This document shows, one piece after another, positions 8,424 through 16,892 of a stretch of DNA of 33,627 nucleotides. The stretch is from an archaeon. GTDB lineage: Archaea > Thermoplasmatota > Thermoplasmata > WALJ01. Positions within the stretch are counted from its first letter, which is position 1. Each line of letters begins with the position of its first letter. The stretch lies in NCBI GenBank assembly GCA_024278375.1, contig JAJRTH010000012.1, forward strand, positions 1-33,627, in the 5' to 3' direction. The notes beneath the pieces are model-generated. The model was not told the origin of the DNA. It was given only the letters and a program-made list of their open reading frames with translations, and did not search any database. The position numbers were made by a program, and so were the translations under genes.

Positions 8424-8472
8424 GGGACTTCCTGCGGAAGTCCTGCTCGTGCCGACATAACGGCACTCGAGC
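8424..8472 (+). other. two adjacent strong hairpins, possible small RNA
   Basis: Hairpin one pairs 8425-8432 with 8436-8443 (8 bp, 3-base loop). Hairpin two pairs 8445-8454 with 8461-8472 (about 10 bp with a two-base bulge, loop acataa). They lie between the truncated tRNA copy and tRNA-Asp. The first hairpin recurs at 99-117. No coding frame explains them and no T-run follows, so they are not typical terminators. Confidence 0.45.
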
Positions 8473-8515
8473 GGCCTTCATGCGGCGGACCTACTGAAAA
8501 ACCCGTTAACCATAA

Positions 8516-8588
<73 letters not shown>

Positions 8589-8800
8589 CTTCACTCACTA
8601 TCGTTCGCGCTCTGGTCTTACTCGCGAAATTCCTGCTGAATTTTGTTGCGGCGCTGCTACCACTAATTTCACCTCGGTTTTGCACCACAGTAAGGGTAAA
8701 ATAATGGCATCTGGAGGCATGTCTTTATATTACCACCCTACTTCTTCCCATCTATGTCCTCTATCTGTTCCATCTATAAAAGAACCTTTTCAAGGACCAA
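8589..8800. other. intergenic stretch without a convincing gene
   Basis: This is the part of the gene-poor interval 8349-8800 that lies after the tRNA. It contains another small hairpin (aaattc/gaattt around ctgct, about 8635-8651) whose loop region resembles the ttcctgc hairpins, and AT-rich boxes near 8725 and 8775. A 40-codon minus-strand frame starting MPPDAIILPLLWCK has no clear ribosome-binding site or family resemblance and is not called. Confidence 0.5.
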
Positions 8801-9088
8801 TCACTCGCTCAATGTGAAAAGTTTCCAGTCCCCACCCACATCAAAGAGTCCCAGGCGAGCTCCAGCGTCGAGCCAACCATGTGCGTAATTCACTGCTGCA
8901 AAAGCGTTTATCAGATCCCCCTTTTCCCTGAAGTGGAGCGCATCATTGTAATATGACCGAGCCATGTTCAGGAAGTCCCATGCTATTTTTCTCGCATAGG
9001 ATGGCTCAGGAGCGGTTATTTTGACCTTTTCCAGGGCCTTTTTCGTTATCTCCAGATATCTCTCAACATACTCCTCCGAAAGTTCTAT
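8801..9088 (-). CDS. DUF357 family protein, start codon missing or non-standard
   Basis: About 95 residues can be read: a helical N-part (IELSEEYVERYLEITKKALE), DFLNMARSYYNDALHFREKG, then the hallmark FAAVNYAHGWLDAGARLGLF. This matches archaeal DUF357 proteins, whose function is unknown. The in-frame stretch upstream has no ATG, GTG or TTG before the family's first helix. The position given is where an ATA follows the ThyX GTG region. One extra A in the run at 9091-9094 would create GTG-AAA-AAG-ATA-GAA, but would also put the gene in frame with thyX. It therefore starts at a rare codon, is fused to ThyX by frameshifting, or contains a base error. Confidence 0.75.
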   Translation of the reverse strand: MELSEEYVERYLEITKKALEKVKITAPEPSYARKIAWDFLNMARSYYNDALHFREKGDLINAFAAVNYAHGWLDAGARLGLFDVGGDWKLFTLSE

Positions 9089-9765
9089 CTTTTCACCCCC
9101 CTTAATCCCCTTCTAACGCGCTCCGCACATTCCCTCTCTCCCTCGGGGCATGGACCTCGCAGACATGCCGGTCCAGCACCTTCGAAAAGTGTCGGTGCAA
9201 CGTCTCTGACCTGTCTCAGCATGATGTATGCTAGGGTTCTTATCTCCCACTGCGCTTTCATGCATGTCCTCAGAGTGAAGAAATTCCAGAGCTCTCTGGC
9301 ATTCATCGTCACAACTATGTTCGTGTGCGTTGCATTTGGAAGTATGTATCTGGCATCCTCAAGAGGAATTCCAATGTCCACCATCTCATGATAGCTTTTT
9401 TCGAGGTATTCCATGATCTCTTCGTATTTTTCCCTAGCTTTCCGATTGCTTGAAACAGTGGGCGGAGCTACATATTCCAGCGGTTCTAAATTGACATATC
9501 TCTGGCTCTGCTGGGAGTATGACGCAAGGCGATGGCGAACAAGCTGATGTGTGAGAGCACGGGAAACGTCTTCTATGGAAAATGTGAAGCTGGCGTGCTC
9601 CATAACGCTGTGATGCCCTGCATCTCTCGTTATCCGTATTATTGCCTCTATCTCCTTCTCGCTCATCTCCTCCGTTTTCGGTATATCCACAGTATGGCAG
9701 CTTTTGGCAGCCATCGCAACTACCCTTTCAGGGTCGGGGGTGTGGGTTATGAGTCTTACTTTCAC
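9085..9765 (-). CDS. thyX: flavin-dependent thymidylate synthase
   Basis: The enzyme makes dTMP from dUMP with FAD/NADPH and methylene-tetrahydrofolate (or a methanopterin-type carbon donor in archaea). The diagnostic motif RHRxxSxxxxSxR is present as RHRLASYSQQSQR at about residues 75-87, followed by the YVAPP region. The length of 226 residues is normal. It starts at GTG 9765; a minus-strand TATA-like box (aaaactattaaacc, about 9803-9790) gives a very short or absent leader. Its end overlaps the DUF357 frame beside a G6 run and an A4 run, so a frameshifted fusion is possible. Confidence 0.96.
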   Translation of the reverse strand: MKVRLITHTPDPERVVAMAAKSCHTVDIPKTEEMSEKEIEAIIRITRDAGHHSVMEHASFTFSIEDVSRALTHQLVRHRLASYSQQSQRYVNLEPLEYVAPPTVSSNRKAREKYEEIMEYLEKSYHEMVDIGIPLEDARYILPNATHTNIVVTMNARELWNFFTLRTCMKAQWEIRTLAYIMLRQVRDVAPTLFEGAGPACLRGPCPEGERECAERVRRGLRGVKR

Positions 9766-9818
9766 GGTATCGGTAGGGCATAGCAGGAGGGTTTAATAGT
9801 TTTTCAGTGGATGCGATC

Positions 9819-12590
9819 CTATCCCTTATCCAGCTTTCTTCTTTTTATAATGACAAGGATGGATATCGCAGCGATGAGGAACGCTGTGCCGCCCGCCAAG
9901 ATATGGAATTCATCACCGTTTTTCGAGATATCCGGTGGAAGACCATCAACAGAGGTGTTCGTCAGGTTTCCGTCATCCGTATTCGTTGTCGCATTGTTTT
10001 CCTGGGACGGCTCCTCGGGTCCAGAATCTCCCATGACGTTTATGGTTATGTTCTTCCATGCGGAAGTCACGGGTTCACCGAAGGAATACAGAACCGCATT
10101 GAGAAAGATATCGTACTGCGTGAAATTGTCGTGCGCATACCCCACGAACTCGAAAGTCCATGTTCTGTTCTTACAATCGATAAGCTCGAAAGTCGCATCC
10201 TCCGGGAATACGCTGTAGTTCAGGAGTGCTCCCAGCGTGCCGTTATAATGCCCGTAGTATTCCAGAGTTTTCTGGTTGTAAACCCGTATCTCGAGGGGAA
10301 TCGTTTCATTCTCGCCGACATTCAGGAGCATCGGAGGGTAGATTTGGATTTCAATCTCCGTTTCTGGAGGCGGCTGTTGCGGCAGGACCACTATTTCTTT
10401 CGTAGCTTTCAAAACCGTATCTGACCATTCGTCGTAGTAAATGGCAGTTATTTTTATGGTGGTCGAATTCCAGTGAACGACAGGAGCCATGAACCGCACC
10501 ACAGCACAGCCGTTGGCATCTGTAATCGCATAATCCGGAGACAGCGTACCGTTATCCGCCGAAAAACTGACATTCACCCCAGAAAGTGGCACATATGTGG
10601 TTAAGGAATACACATAAGTGCGCACCTCGACATCCTCACCCGAATTTATCATGGATGGAGCGGATAGAGATATCTGCCAACAAGGATTGGGGTAGTATCT
10701 CAGATTTCTGAGGGCATGTATGTTGAATAATGTGCCAGATGCTGGTATCCAGCCGGTCCACGCACTGTTGTAGGCCTCCAACCTGTCCCGATAATCGAGA
10801 ACTATGTAAGGAAGATTTTCGGCTATTGAATTCTGAAGTTCGAAGGAGATGTTCTTTCTATTCTCGATTTCGTGTTCGCTTACAAATTCAGAACATAGTA
10901 CATCGAATGTTTCGTTATGGTAACCCGCATAATTAGTTCCGCCGTGGAAATCATTTTCGGAATGAGCAAGTTCCCAAGGTGTGTTGATGGATTCTCTTCC
11001 GGTCATCGGCTTCCATTCTGCCAGATACATATCGAAATCCCGGCCGTCCATTTTTTCCGATATGTTGTAGGGAGAGGTTGGTACCGAGGTGATATTAAGG
11101 CCCAGCTCACGTGCTTCGTCCTGTATGAGAATGCCCATCCGTGCTCCTGCCGAATCGCAATCCGCCGGAGGTGTCAGAATACATATTCCCTCTTCACCGC
11201 GATATGGCAGCTCCCTTATTCCATCACCGTCGGTGTCGGGCGCATACTTGTTTAGTATCTGCTCGGCCTTTGATATATTGTATCCATATATCTTTATGTT
11301 CGGATTGTACCAGAATGAGTTCACAGGAGATATAACAGAGGTCCCGATACATCCGAACTTATCGAAGATGTCGATAATGATTCTGGATTTGTCCGTTAGA
11401 TATGCCATTGCCTTCCTGAAAGGTCTTCCAATGTCCGTGTAGTTTCCCTCGTATTTCGGCGGTTCTCCTGGAATTCGCGGAGCATCGCTTTCCAGATATC
11501 CGGCATATCCGAATTCCGGTTTTCTCATATTTATGCCGAGATAGTCGAATGAAAGGTCAGAATTTCTGACCAATGATATATATGGATCATTTGCAATCTT
11601 ATCTATATATTGTGGGCCTATCGGCCGCGCTATGTAATCCACCTTACAGTCCTGGACGAGCGCATCTACGGCAAGGGCGGCGTTTGAATATACAATGAAC
11701 TCAATAGCGTCAATATATGGTTTCTGCCGACCTTTACTGTCATATTCGGCATGAAAATAGTCTCTGAACGTGCTTATCCTGCCTCCGGTGCCGTTCCAGT
11801 ACTTGAATTCAAACTGTCCGAAATTTATCAGTGCCTCCGGATCGGACCATGTGAGTTTCTCCGTTATGTGGTACTTCCATATCCTCTCTGGGAACACGGG
11901 CAGTCCTAGCGTCTTCGATGTGAAATACACGTAGGGGTAGCTGAGATTGTAAACCAGCGTCCAGTTATCGATGGCCCGCACGTTCACCTCGGGAAGTTCT
12001 CCATATCCGCTGTAGTTGCTGAAGATAACGCTGCCGTTTTCATCCCTTTTCAGAAGGCAGTAGAGGGCCGCGGAATATTTCGGAGTGTCAGCCATCAATC
12101 TCAGTGAGAAAAGTACATCATTCGCAGTGATCATACCCTTTCTCTCGTCAGGGTCGTTTGGATCGAGTGCGCCGTCGCCGTTTACATCGAATTTCTCCCA
12201 GTCATGCCATTTTATCCCTGTTCTGAGCCTGACGGTCCAGTTGAGGAAATCCATATTGTTGTCATTGTCGGAGTAAGGCTCTGGGCTCCACGTATTCTCC
12301 GGTCCGTGATGGAACCATTTGGCGGCCCAGGGTTCTATGTGGTATCCGTTGGAGATGTTCTCCCATGTCAAACCGTCGAACATCCAGCGTATTACCTTCC
12401 CGGTGGAATCATCCATGGCGGAAATAGGGTTCAGGGTGCTAATCCCATTAATTATTGCGACTCTTAAGGGTGGTTCGCTTCCTCTTGTCCCATGATCCTC
12501 ATAGGAATTCGCTGGATAAACCGGAATCTGAAAAACAAGGATTACTATCACCAGCATGGTGAGCATAGTGATTCTGAATGATGATTGCAT
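9819..12590 (-). CDS. membrane-anchored oligopeptide-binding protein (SBP family 5) with Ig-like C-terminal domains
   Basis: The protein has 923 residues: an N-terminal signal/anchor (MLTMLVIVILVFQIPVYP), a DppA/OppA-type solute-binding domain at about 40-630 (opening PLRVAIINGISTLNPISAMD), then an Ig-like domain with the invasin/Big_1 pattern (SGVNVSFSADNGTLS...DANGCAVVRF), a further beta-rich segment, an N/T/D-rich linker, and a C-terminal membrane helix followed by KRRKLDKG. It probably captures peptides or other solutes at the outer face. No permease or ATPase gene adjoins it. The frame opens at 12641 inside ubiX; I chose ATG 12590, where a TATA box (actatttatagc, about 12629-12618) gives a short leader. 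Confidence 0.9.
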   Translation of the reverse strand: MQSSFRITMLTMLVIVILVFQIPVYPANSYEDHGTRGSEPPLRVAIINGISTLNPISAMDDSTGKVIRWMFDGLTWENISNGYHIEPWAAKWFHHGPENTWSPEPYSDNDNNMDFLNWTVRLRTGIKWHDWEKFDVNGDGALDPNDPDERKGMITANDVLFSLRLMADTPKYSAALYCLLKRDENGSVIFSNYSGYGELPEVNVRAIDNWTLVYNLSYPYVYFTSKTLGLPVFPERIWKYHITEKLTWSDPEALINFGQFEFKYWNGTGGRISTFRDYFHAEYDSKGRQKPYIDAIEFIVYSNAALAVDALVQDCKVDYIARPIGPQYIDKIANDPYISLVRNSDLSFDYLGINMRKPEFGYAGYLESDAPRIPGEPPKYEGNYTDIGRPFRKAMAYLTDKSRIIIDIFDKFGCIGTSVISPVNSFWYNPNIKIYGYNISKAEQILNKYAPDTDGDGIRELPYRGEEGICILTPPADCDSAGARMGILIQDEARELGLNITSVPTSPYNISEKMDGRDFDMYLAEWKPMTGRESINTPWELAHSENDFHGGTNYAGYHNETFDVLCSEFVSEHEIENRKNISFELQNSIAENLPYIVLDYRDRLEAYNSAWTGWIPASGTLFNIHALRNLRYYPNPCWQISLSAPSMINSGEDVEVRTYVYSLTTYVPLSGVNVSFSADNGTLSPDYAITDANGCAVVRFMAPVVHWNSTTIKITAIYYDEWSDTVLKATKEIVVLPQQPPPETEIEIQIYPPMLLNVGENETIPLEIRVYNQKTLEYYGHYNGTLGALLNYSVFPEDATFELIDCKNRTWTFEFVGYAHDNFTQYDIFLNAVLYSFGEPVTSAWKNITINVMGDSGPEEPSQENNATTNTDDGNLTNTSVDGLPPDISKNGDEFHILAGGTAFLIAAISILVIIKRRKLDKG

Positions 12591-12628
12591 GATTTCCCGT
12601 ATAATAGATGTTATGCCGCTATAAATAG

Positions 12629-13170
12629 TTATCCTTCCCACCTTTTATACAGACTGTGCTCTATCCTGAGCGCGTCCAGAACCCTTCCCACCACGAAATT
12701 GACCATATCATCCACGCTCTCCGGCCTGTTATAAAAAGCCGGTGCCGGCAGGACTATGTCAGCGCCGTTTTCCGCCAGAATCATGAGGTTTTTAAGGTGT
12801 ATTGCGCTCATCGGCGTTTCTCTCGGTACAATGACAAGTCTTCTCCCTTCCTTTAAAGCGACGGAAGCGGTCCTGGTTATCAGATTGTCCGCTATTCCGT
12901 GAGCTATCTTCGCCACGGTGTTCATGGATGCGGGAGCGATTATCATGGCATCGAAAAGGAAGCTCCCGGATGCGAACATGCTCTCCAGTTCGTCCTCTCT
13001 GTAAACTTTCGCAAGTTTCCCGAGGTCCTCCATGGTCTTTTCAGTCTCGAACTCCATTATTTTCAGGCCGTTGTCAGAGATTATGCAGTGCTTTCCCCGG
13101 GAAGCTCCTCGAGCAGTCTTATTCCATATATCGCTCCGGATGCACCGGTGATTGCCACTATGTATCTCAC
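12629..13170 (-). CDS. ubiX: UbiX-family flavin prenyltransferase, frameshifted
   Basis: UbiX attaches a dimethylallyl group to FMN to make the prenylated flavin used by UbiD decarboxylases. GTG 13170 gives the proper start VRYIVAITGASGAIYGIRLL, but that frame stops after EELPGESTA. The rest of the protein (HCIISDNGLKIMEFETE, MIIAPASMNTVAKIAHGIADNL, LVIVPRETPMS, PAPAFYNRP) continues in another frame. Adding one base in the cccgggg run at 13095-13101 joins them as a full-length 181-residue protein. This is either a recent mutation or, more likely, a base-calling error. No ubiD is nearby. Confidence 0.9.
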
Positions 13171-13210
13171 GGTTTTGCATCCTGGAGCGCTATAAATAAC
13201 TTTGCAGGCG

Positions 13211-14350
13211 TCATCTGGGCTCTATGTGTAGTTCCACCCGGTATTTCGGATATTTCTTTTTCAGTCTTTCATCTATGGAATGGGTCAATCTGTGTGATTC
13301 ATCCACGCTCATGTCCCTTCTAACTGCGATGTGAGCGCTCACATGCCCCCCTCTTTCGTCGAAATAGGCGTGTATGTTGTGGTAACCCCTCACCTCGGGA
13401 GATTCTTCGAGTATCCTTTCCAGAGCACTCTCCACATCTCTGTTCAACACAGGTCCGGTTGGTTCCGTATGCACAACGGCCTCTCCTTTTACAACGTCCC
13501 TGACCGCTTTCTCAACCTCTGAAGCTATCTTGTGCGCATAGTCCATACCTGTCTGTCCGTCAACCTCCACATGTAGTGTGGCAACTCTGTTGTTCCCGTA
13601 GTCATGGACAAATATCTTATGGACACCGAGGACACCATCGACTGACCTTGCCGCCCTCTCTATCTCCATTATCTTTTCGGGAGAAGCGTTCTTTCCGGCC
13701 AAGACCGTAGCTGTCTCGAAGGCCATTTTCGCACCGGTGTATGCTATGAAAATGCTTATACCCATGCCTATGAGCGCATCTGCCAGGGGAAATCCGGCCT
13801 GAACCAGAAGAACGCCGATAAGAACGCCCACTGTAGTCAGAGCATCTGATCTGTGATGCCAACCATCTCCTTTCAACATATTGCTGTCCGTCTTATTTGC
13901 CAGATAGAAACTGTATCTTGCCATGGCCTCCTTGACCAATATACCGGCGATGAGAACGGCGTAAACCGGTATGGAAAGATTCCCTATCATGGGTCTGCTA
14001 TGGCCAGACATCCTTTCGACCGAACCGATCATCAACTCTATTCCAACCAGTATCAGAGCTAAATATATTATTAATGATGCTATGTATTCGTATCTTCCGT
14101 GCCCGAAGGGATGTTCCCTGTCCGGTGCCTTCCCGGAAGCCTTGGCACCAAGAATGACCACGAAACTCGTTCCCACATCGCTTAGGGTGTGTACTCCGTC
14201 GGCAACTATGGCAACACTCAGGACCATCATGCCGATAATTATTTTTGCTGCCGCCAGTATCAAATTTCCCGCTATGCTTATCACTGCCTCCTTGTATGCG
14301 TATCTGGCCCTTAACGTGTGGTGGTCAATCGTCTCCTCGGTTCTGCGCAC
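13211..14350 (-). CDS. cation diffusion facilitator (CDF) metal transporter
   Basis: The protein has 380 residues and about six membrane helices. CDF signatures include DGVHTLSD in the second helix and HHRSDAL in the fifth; the aspartate/histidine pairs bind Zn, Fe or Mn for proton-driven efflux. A cytoplasmic ferredoxin-like domain follows, and a second, similar C-terminal segment (from PVLNRDVESALERIL on) makes it longer than the usual ~300 residues. The frame opens far upstream (14584), overlapping the S8e gene. I chose GTG 14350, preceded by ggggag, giving MRRTEETIDHHTLRARYAYK. Confidence 0.92.
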   Translation of the reverse strand: MRRTEETIDHHTLRARYAYKEAVISIAGNLILAAAKIIIGMMVLSVAIVADGVHTLSDVGTSFVVILGAKASGKAPDREHPFGHGRYEYIASLIIYLALILVGIELMIGSVERMSGHSRPMIGNLSIPVYAVLIAGILVKEAMARYSFYLANKTDSNMLKGDGWHHRSDALTTVGVLIGVLLVQAGFPLADALIGMGISIFIAYTGAKMAFETATVLAGKNASPEKIMEIERAARSVDGVLGVHKIFVHDYGNNRVATLHVEVDGQTGMDYAHKIASEVEKAVRDVVKGEAVVHTEPTGPVLNRDVESALERILEESPEVRGYHNIHAYFDERGGHVSAHIAVRRDMSVDESHRLTHSIDERLKKKYPKYRVELHIEPR

Positions 14351-14412
14351 ATCTCCCCATTTCGCAGACAGATAAGGTTTTTTCGGCCGTGCGTTCGATA
14401 GGGTTCTCGCAA

Positions 14413-14424
14413 GCCTTAAATAAC
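14413..14424. promoter_or_regulatory. shared TATA region of the CDF and S8e genes
   Basis: The sequence agccttaaataa lies about 40 bases upstream of the S8e ATG, leaving a short leader with ggtga (14447-14451). On the other strand it reads ttatttaagg and could drive the CDF gene with a leader of about 45 bases. Confidence 0.5.
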
Positions 14425-14456
14425 AAATTGATTTATGCGCAAAAACTGGTGAAAAT

Positions 14457-14836
14457 ATGGCTCTATGGCAAGGCAGGTCCGTAAGGAAGCGCACAGGCGG
14501 AAGGTATCGCCCTTTCAGAAAGAAGAGAAAATTCGAGATAGGTGCGGAACAGCAGTTCACCGTCATCGGAGATAGAAGGCTCAAGAGAACGAGGGTTAGG
14601 GGTGGAAATCAGAAAATAAGGGTGCTGGCCGAAAAATACGCCAATGTCCTGGATCCTAAAAAGAAAAGGTAATCAAGGCAGAAATCATAAGTGTGGTCGA
14701 AAACCCGGCGAATCCGAACTATGTCCAGAGAAACATAATAACAAAGGGAGCCATAATAAAGACCTCCGCCGGAAACGCAAAGGTTACATCCAGACCGGGA
14801 CAGGATGGCACAATAAACGCTGTTCTGGTGAAGTGA
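14457..14836 (+). CDS. rps8e: ribosomal protein S8e, one-base frameshift
   Basis: Small-subunit protein of archaea and eukaryotes. The N-terminal part ([19 protein letters not shown] ... VLDPKKKR) stops early at 14672. The conserved C-terminal half continues in another frame ([20 protein letters not shown], then [20 protein letters not shown], ending AVLVK). One extra base in the A/G run at 14658-14668 restores a normal protein of 126 residues. The gene is essential and the second half is undamaged, so a base error or programmed shift is more likely than a dead gene. It is followed after one base by SRP19, and ggtga precedes the ATG. Confidence 0.95.
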
Positions 14837-14837
14837 A

Positions 14838-15131
14838 ATGCCTTCCAGAAAGGAGGGTAAAAAGGTCCTTTGGCCTGCTTATTTTGACATTCATACAAAA
14901 AGATCGGGAGGACGAAGAATTCCGAAAAACCTTGCTGTCGAGAACCCGAAAATAGAGGATATCGCAAGGGCGGTTAAGACCCTTGGAATCGAGTATGAGG
15001 TGGAATACGAGCCCAGATATCCTTCCAAATGGTGGAAGGAAACGGGCAGAGTGCTCGTAAAAACACCCATGAAAAAAGAAGAACTTCTTAAAAAGGTTGC
15101 CGAGATAATAAAAAATAATAGATCGGATTAA
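14838..15131 (+). CDS. srp19: signal recognition particle 19 kDa protein
   Basis: The 97-residue protein binds the tips of helices 6 and 8 of 7S RNA and prepares it for SRP54. Family features are LWPAYFD near the start, the RRIPKNLAVENP segment and the lysine-rich YPSKWWKETGRVLVKTP. Its ATG follows the S8e stop by one base, so the two are cotranslated. Its RNA partner lies in this window at 23323-23632. The 3' end faces the DUF211 gene with a 5-base gap. Confidence 0.95.
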   Translation: MPSRKEGKKVLWPAYFDIHTKRSGGRRIPKNLAVENPKIEDIARAVKTLGIEYEVEYEPRYPSKWWKETGRVLVKTPMKKEELLKKVAEIIKNNRSD

Positions 15132-15136
15132 AAGGA

Positions 15137-15427
15137 TTATCTGTCCTGAGGAGTTTCCACTTCATCCACTATCTTTTTTCCCGTAGCCACACTATCGATG
15201 GAGTGTATGTCTGCACCCGACTCCTCAAGGACCATCTTTATCTTTTCAAAGTCCAGGTCATCCCCTTCTATGGTTATCTTTATTGTCTCGGTCTCCTGGT
15301 CCACTTCTTCCAGCGTGCAGTTGACGCCGCTTACTCCGCCGAGAGCGCTCAACTTCTTCGATACCTCGACTATTGAAGGGGAATGCGGCTTCAGGACGTC
15401 CAGCACAAGCCTTCGTATGTCGCCCAC
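15137..15427 (-). CDS. DUF211 family protein
   Basis: This is a 96-residue ferredoxin-like alpha/beta protein typical of the archaeal DUF211 family (IRRLVLDVLKPHSPSIVEVS, GVSGVNCTLEEVDQETETIK, LEESGADIHSIDSV). Its function is not established; members may bind metals or small molecules. It starts at GTG 15427 with aggaagg upstream, and a minus-strand TATA-like attcttaaatagg lies at about 15478-15466. It is convergent with SRP19 and divergent from the KaiC-like operon. Confidence 0.88.
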   Translation of the reverse strand: MGDIRRLVLDVLKPHSPSIVEVSKKLSALGGVSGVNCTLEEVDQETETIKITIEGDDLDFEKIKMVLEESGADIHSIDSVATGKKIVDEVETPQDR

Positions 15428-15509
15428 TTTTATTCCTTCCTGTTGGTATGGGCAGATTTGAACACCTATTTAAGAATATCCTCGCAAGCATCGATGTGGT
15501 GGCACAAAA

Positions 15510-15520
15510 GATATATTATA
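15510..15520 (+). promoter_or_regulatory. TATA box of the KaiC-like operon
   Basis: The sequence gatatattata is centred 26 bases before the ATG at 15541, with no ribosome-binding site between them, as expected for a leaderless archaeal transcript. Confidence 0.65.
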
Positions 15521-15540
15521 GAAGTCTTATCGGCGGTCGC

Positions 15541-16317
15541 ATGCCAGAGCAAAAGCAGAGTGAAGTTTTCTCCCTTCCCAAGAAAGGACAGAGGAATAGA
15601 TGTAAGACTGGTATAGATACTCTGGATGCGATTTTAAATGGTGGAATACCCCGTGGTAACACTGTTCTGGTAACTGGTAGTTGCGGTACAGGAAAGACAA
15701 CAACCAGCCTTGAATTCCTCGTGCATGGAGCGCTCTATGGTGAGAACTGTCTTTTCATATCGGTTACAGAAGCCTCTGAAAAATTGCTAGCCAATCTCAT
15801 ACCCTATGAATTCTTCGACGAAAGCCTCCTGAAAAGAGGAAAACTCATATTCATCGATATGCCTGCCATATACGAACGTCTCGGCCTTCAGAAATCCGAG
15901 TTTTCCTTTGAGGAAATAGATCTTCTCGTCAATGCCATCGGAGATATCGTGAAGGAATTGAAGATAAAGAGACTGGTAATAGATTCCGTCACATCCGTGT
16001 GTTTCCAGCTGAAAACCGAAGAGAAGATAAGGGATTTCATACTCAAACTCGGCAAGAAGCTCTCGGACCTCGGCTGTACGAGTCTCCTTGTCTCGGAGAT
16101 ACTGCCGTCCGATGCGAGATATTCCACATACGGAGTTGAGGAGGCGATAGCGGACGGTATAATCCTTATGGGGAACTATGAAAGAAGGGGCGACCTTCTC
16201 AGAACGCTTCAGGTCGTGAAAATGAGGGGGACCACCCATTCGAGGGCAAAATACGTTCTCGACCTGACTCCGATAGGAGTTCTCCTGGTCCCGATGCTGA
16301 AGGGAGGCGGTGATTGA
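15541..16317 (+). CDS. KaiC/RecA-superfamily ATPase, intact P-loop
   Basis: This is a single-domain KaiC-like protein of 258 residues. The KTGIDTLDAILNGGIPRGN entry motif precedes Walker A GSCGTGKT at 46-53, then a KaiC-type LFISVTEA strand and a Walker B-like IKRLVIDSVTS (D148). The frame opens upstream at 15373, but the TATA box at 15510 and the family N-terminus support ATG 15541. Archaeal paralogues include FlaH and signalling ATPases; no flagellar or chemotaxis genes are nearby, so the role is unknown. Its stop overlaps the next start by one base. Confidence 0.9.
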   Translation: MPEQKQSEVFSLPKKGQRNRCKTGIDTLDAILNGGIPRGNTVLVTGSCGTGKTTTSLEFLVHGALYGENCLFISVTEASEKLLANLIPYEFFDESLLKRGKLIFIDMPAIYERLGLQKSEFSFEEIDLLVNAIGDIVKELKIKRLVIDSVTSVCFQLKTEEKIRDFILKLGKKLSDLGCTSLLVSEILPSDARYSTYGVEEAIADGIILMGNYERRGDLLRTLQVVKMRGTTHSRAKYVLDLTPIGVLLVPMLKGGGD

Positions 16318-16892
16318 TGGGTGTTGTCGAAAAGGTTTTTGAGAGTCTCAAAGAGATACCGGAAAGTTCGGTCATAGCTCTGGAAGCGAACTCGGACGCC
16401 TACTTCGATGTCATACGCGCAATAACCGAAAAAATACCCACTTACAAGAATCTGGATGTGATATATATCAATTCAACCCTTCCCGCGAATTCCATAATAA
16501 ACGTCATGGACCTTCTGGACATAAAACGAGATAATATCTATTTCGTTGACTGCGGTTCGAGCGTACTGCTCACCCAGCAGACAAAAAACGGACATGTGCT
16601 TTTCGTCGAAAGCCCGACCATGCTCGAGAACATCATGTTGAAGGTGGAATTCCTCTTCAGAAAGCTCGATAAGAAAAAGGGAAAACTGGTGTTCCTGGAT
16701 TCGATAAACTCGCTGGCGATACACAATAGTCTGAGCATTCTCTCGGAGTTTATGCACATACTGTTCAACAATATGAGGTCGAAAGGAGCATACACCGTAG
16801 TTCTTTCCATAAAGGAGCAGAGTTCCGAGGATATCTCGAGGGCTCTGACCATGGTATGTGATGAAAAGATAGACGTTAAGGAGGAGTGGTGA
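16317..16892 (+). CDS. degenerate KaiC-like protein lacking a P-loop
   Basis: The protein has 191 residues. Its layout parallels a shortened KaiC domain: an opening strand where the P-loop should be (SSVIALEANSDAYFDVIRAI, with no GxxxxGK), a long middle with VIYINS, and a Walker B-like strand KKGKLVFLDSINSL. It probably cannot bind ATP in the normal way and may cap or regulate its neighbours. ATG 16317 overlaps the upstream stop (TGATG) with ggaggcggtg as ribosome-binding site. It resembles the archaeal family of inactive RecA-like proteins, but I cannot name it. Confidence 0.8.
   Translation: MGVVEKVFESLKEIPESSVIALEANSDAYFDVIRAITEKIPTYKNLDVIYINSTLPANSIINVMDLLDIKRDNIYFVDCGSSVLLTQQTKNGHVLFVESPTMLENIMLKVEFLFRKLDKKKGKLVFLDSINSLAIHNSLSILSEFMHILFNNMRSKGAYTVVLSIKEQSSEDISRALTMVCDEKIDVKEEW

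Noticed and set aside
9807-10424. 205-codon plus-strand frame opposite the oligopeptide-binding protein
   Set aside because: It is a shadow of the real gene with no recognisable domain or ribosome-binding site.
14644-14955. 103-codon plus-strand frame between S8e and SRP19
   Set aside because: It is a wrong-frame read through the S8e C-terminal half and SRP19 start. Both real frames encode conserved ribosomal/SRP sequence.
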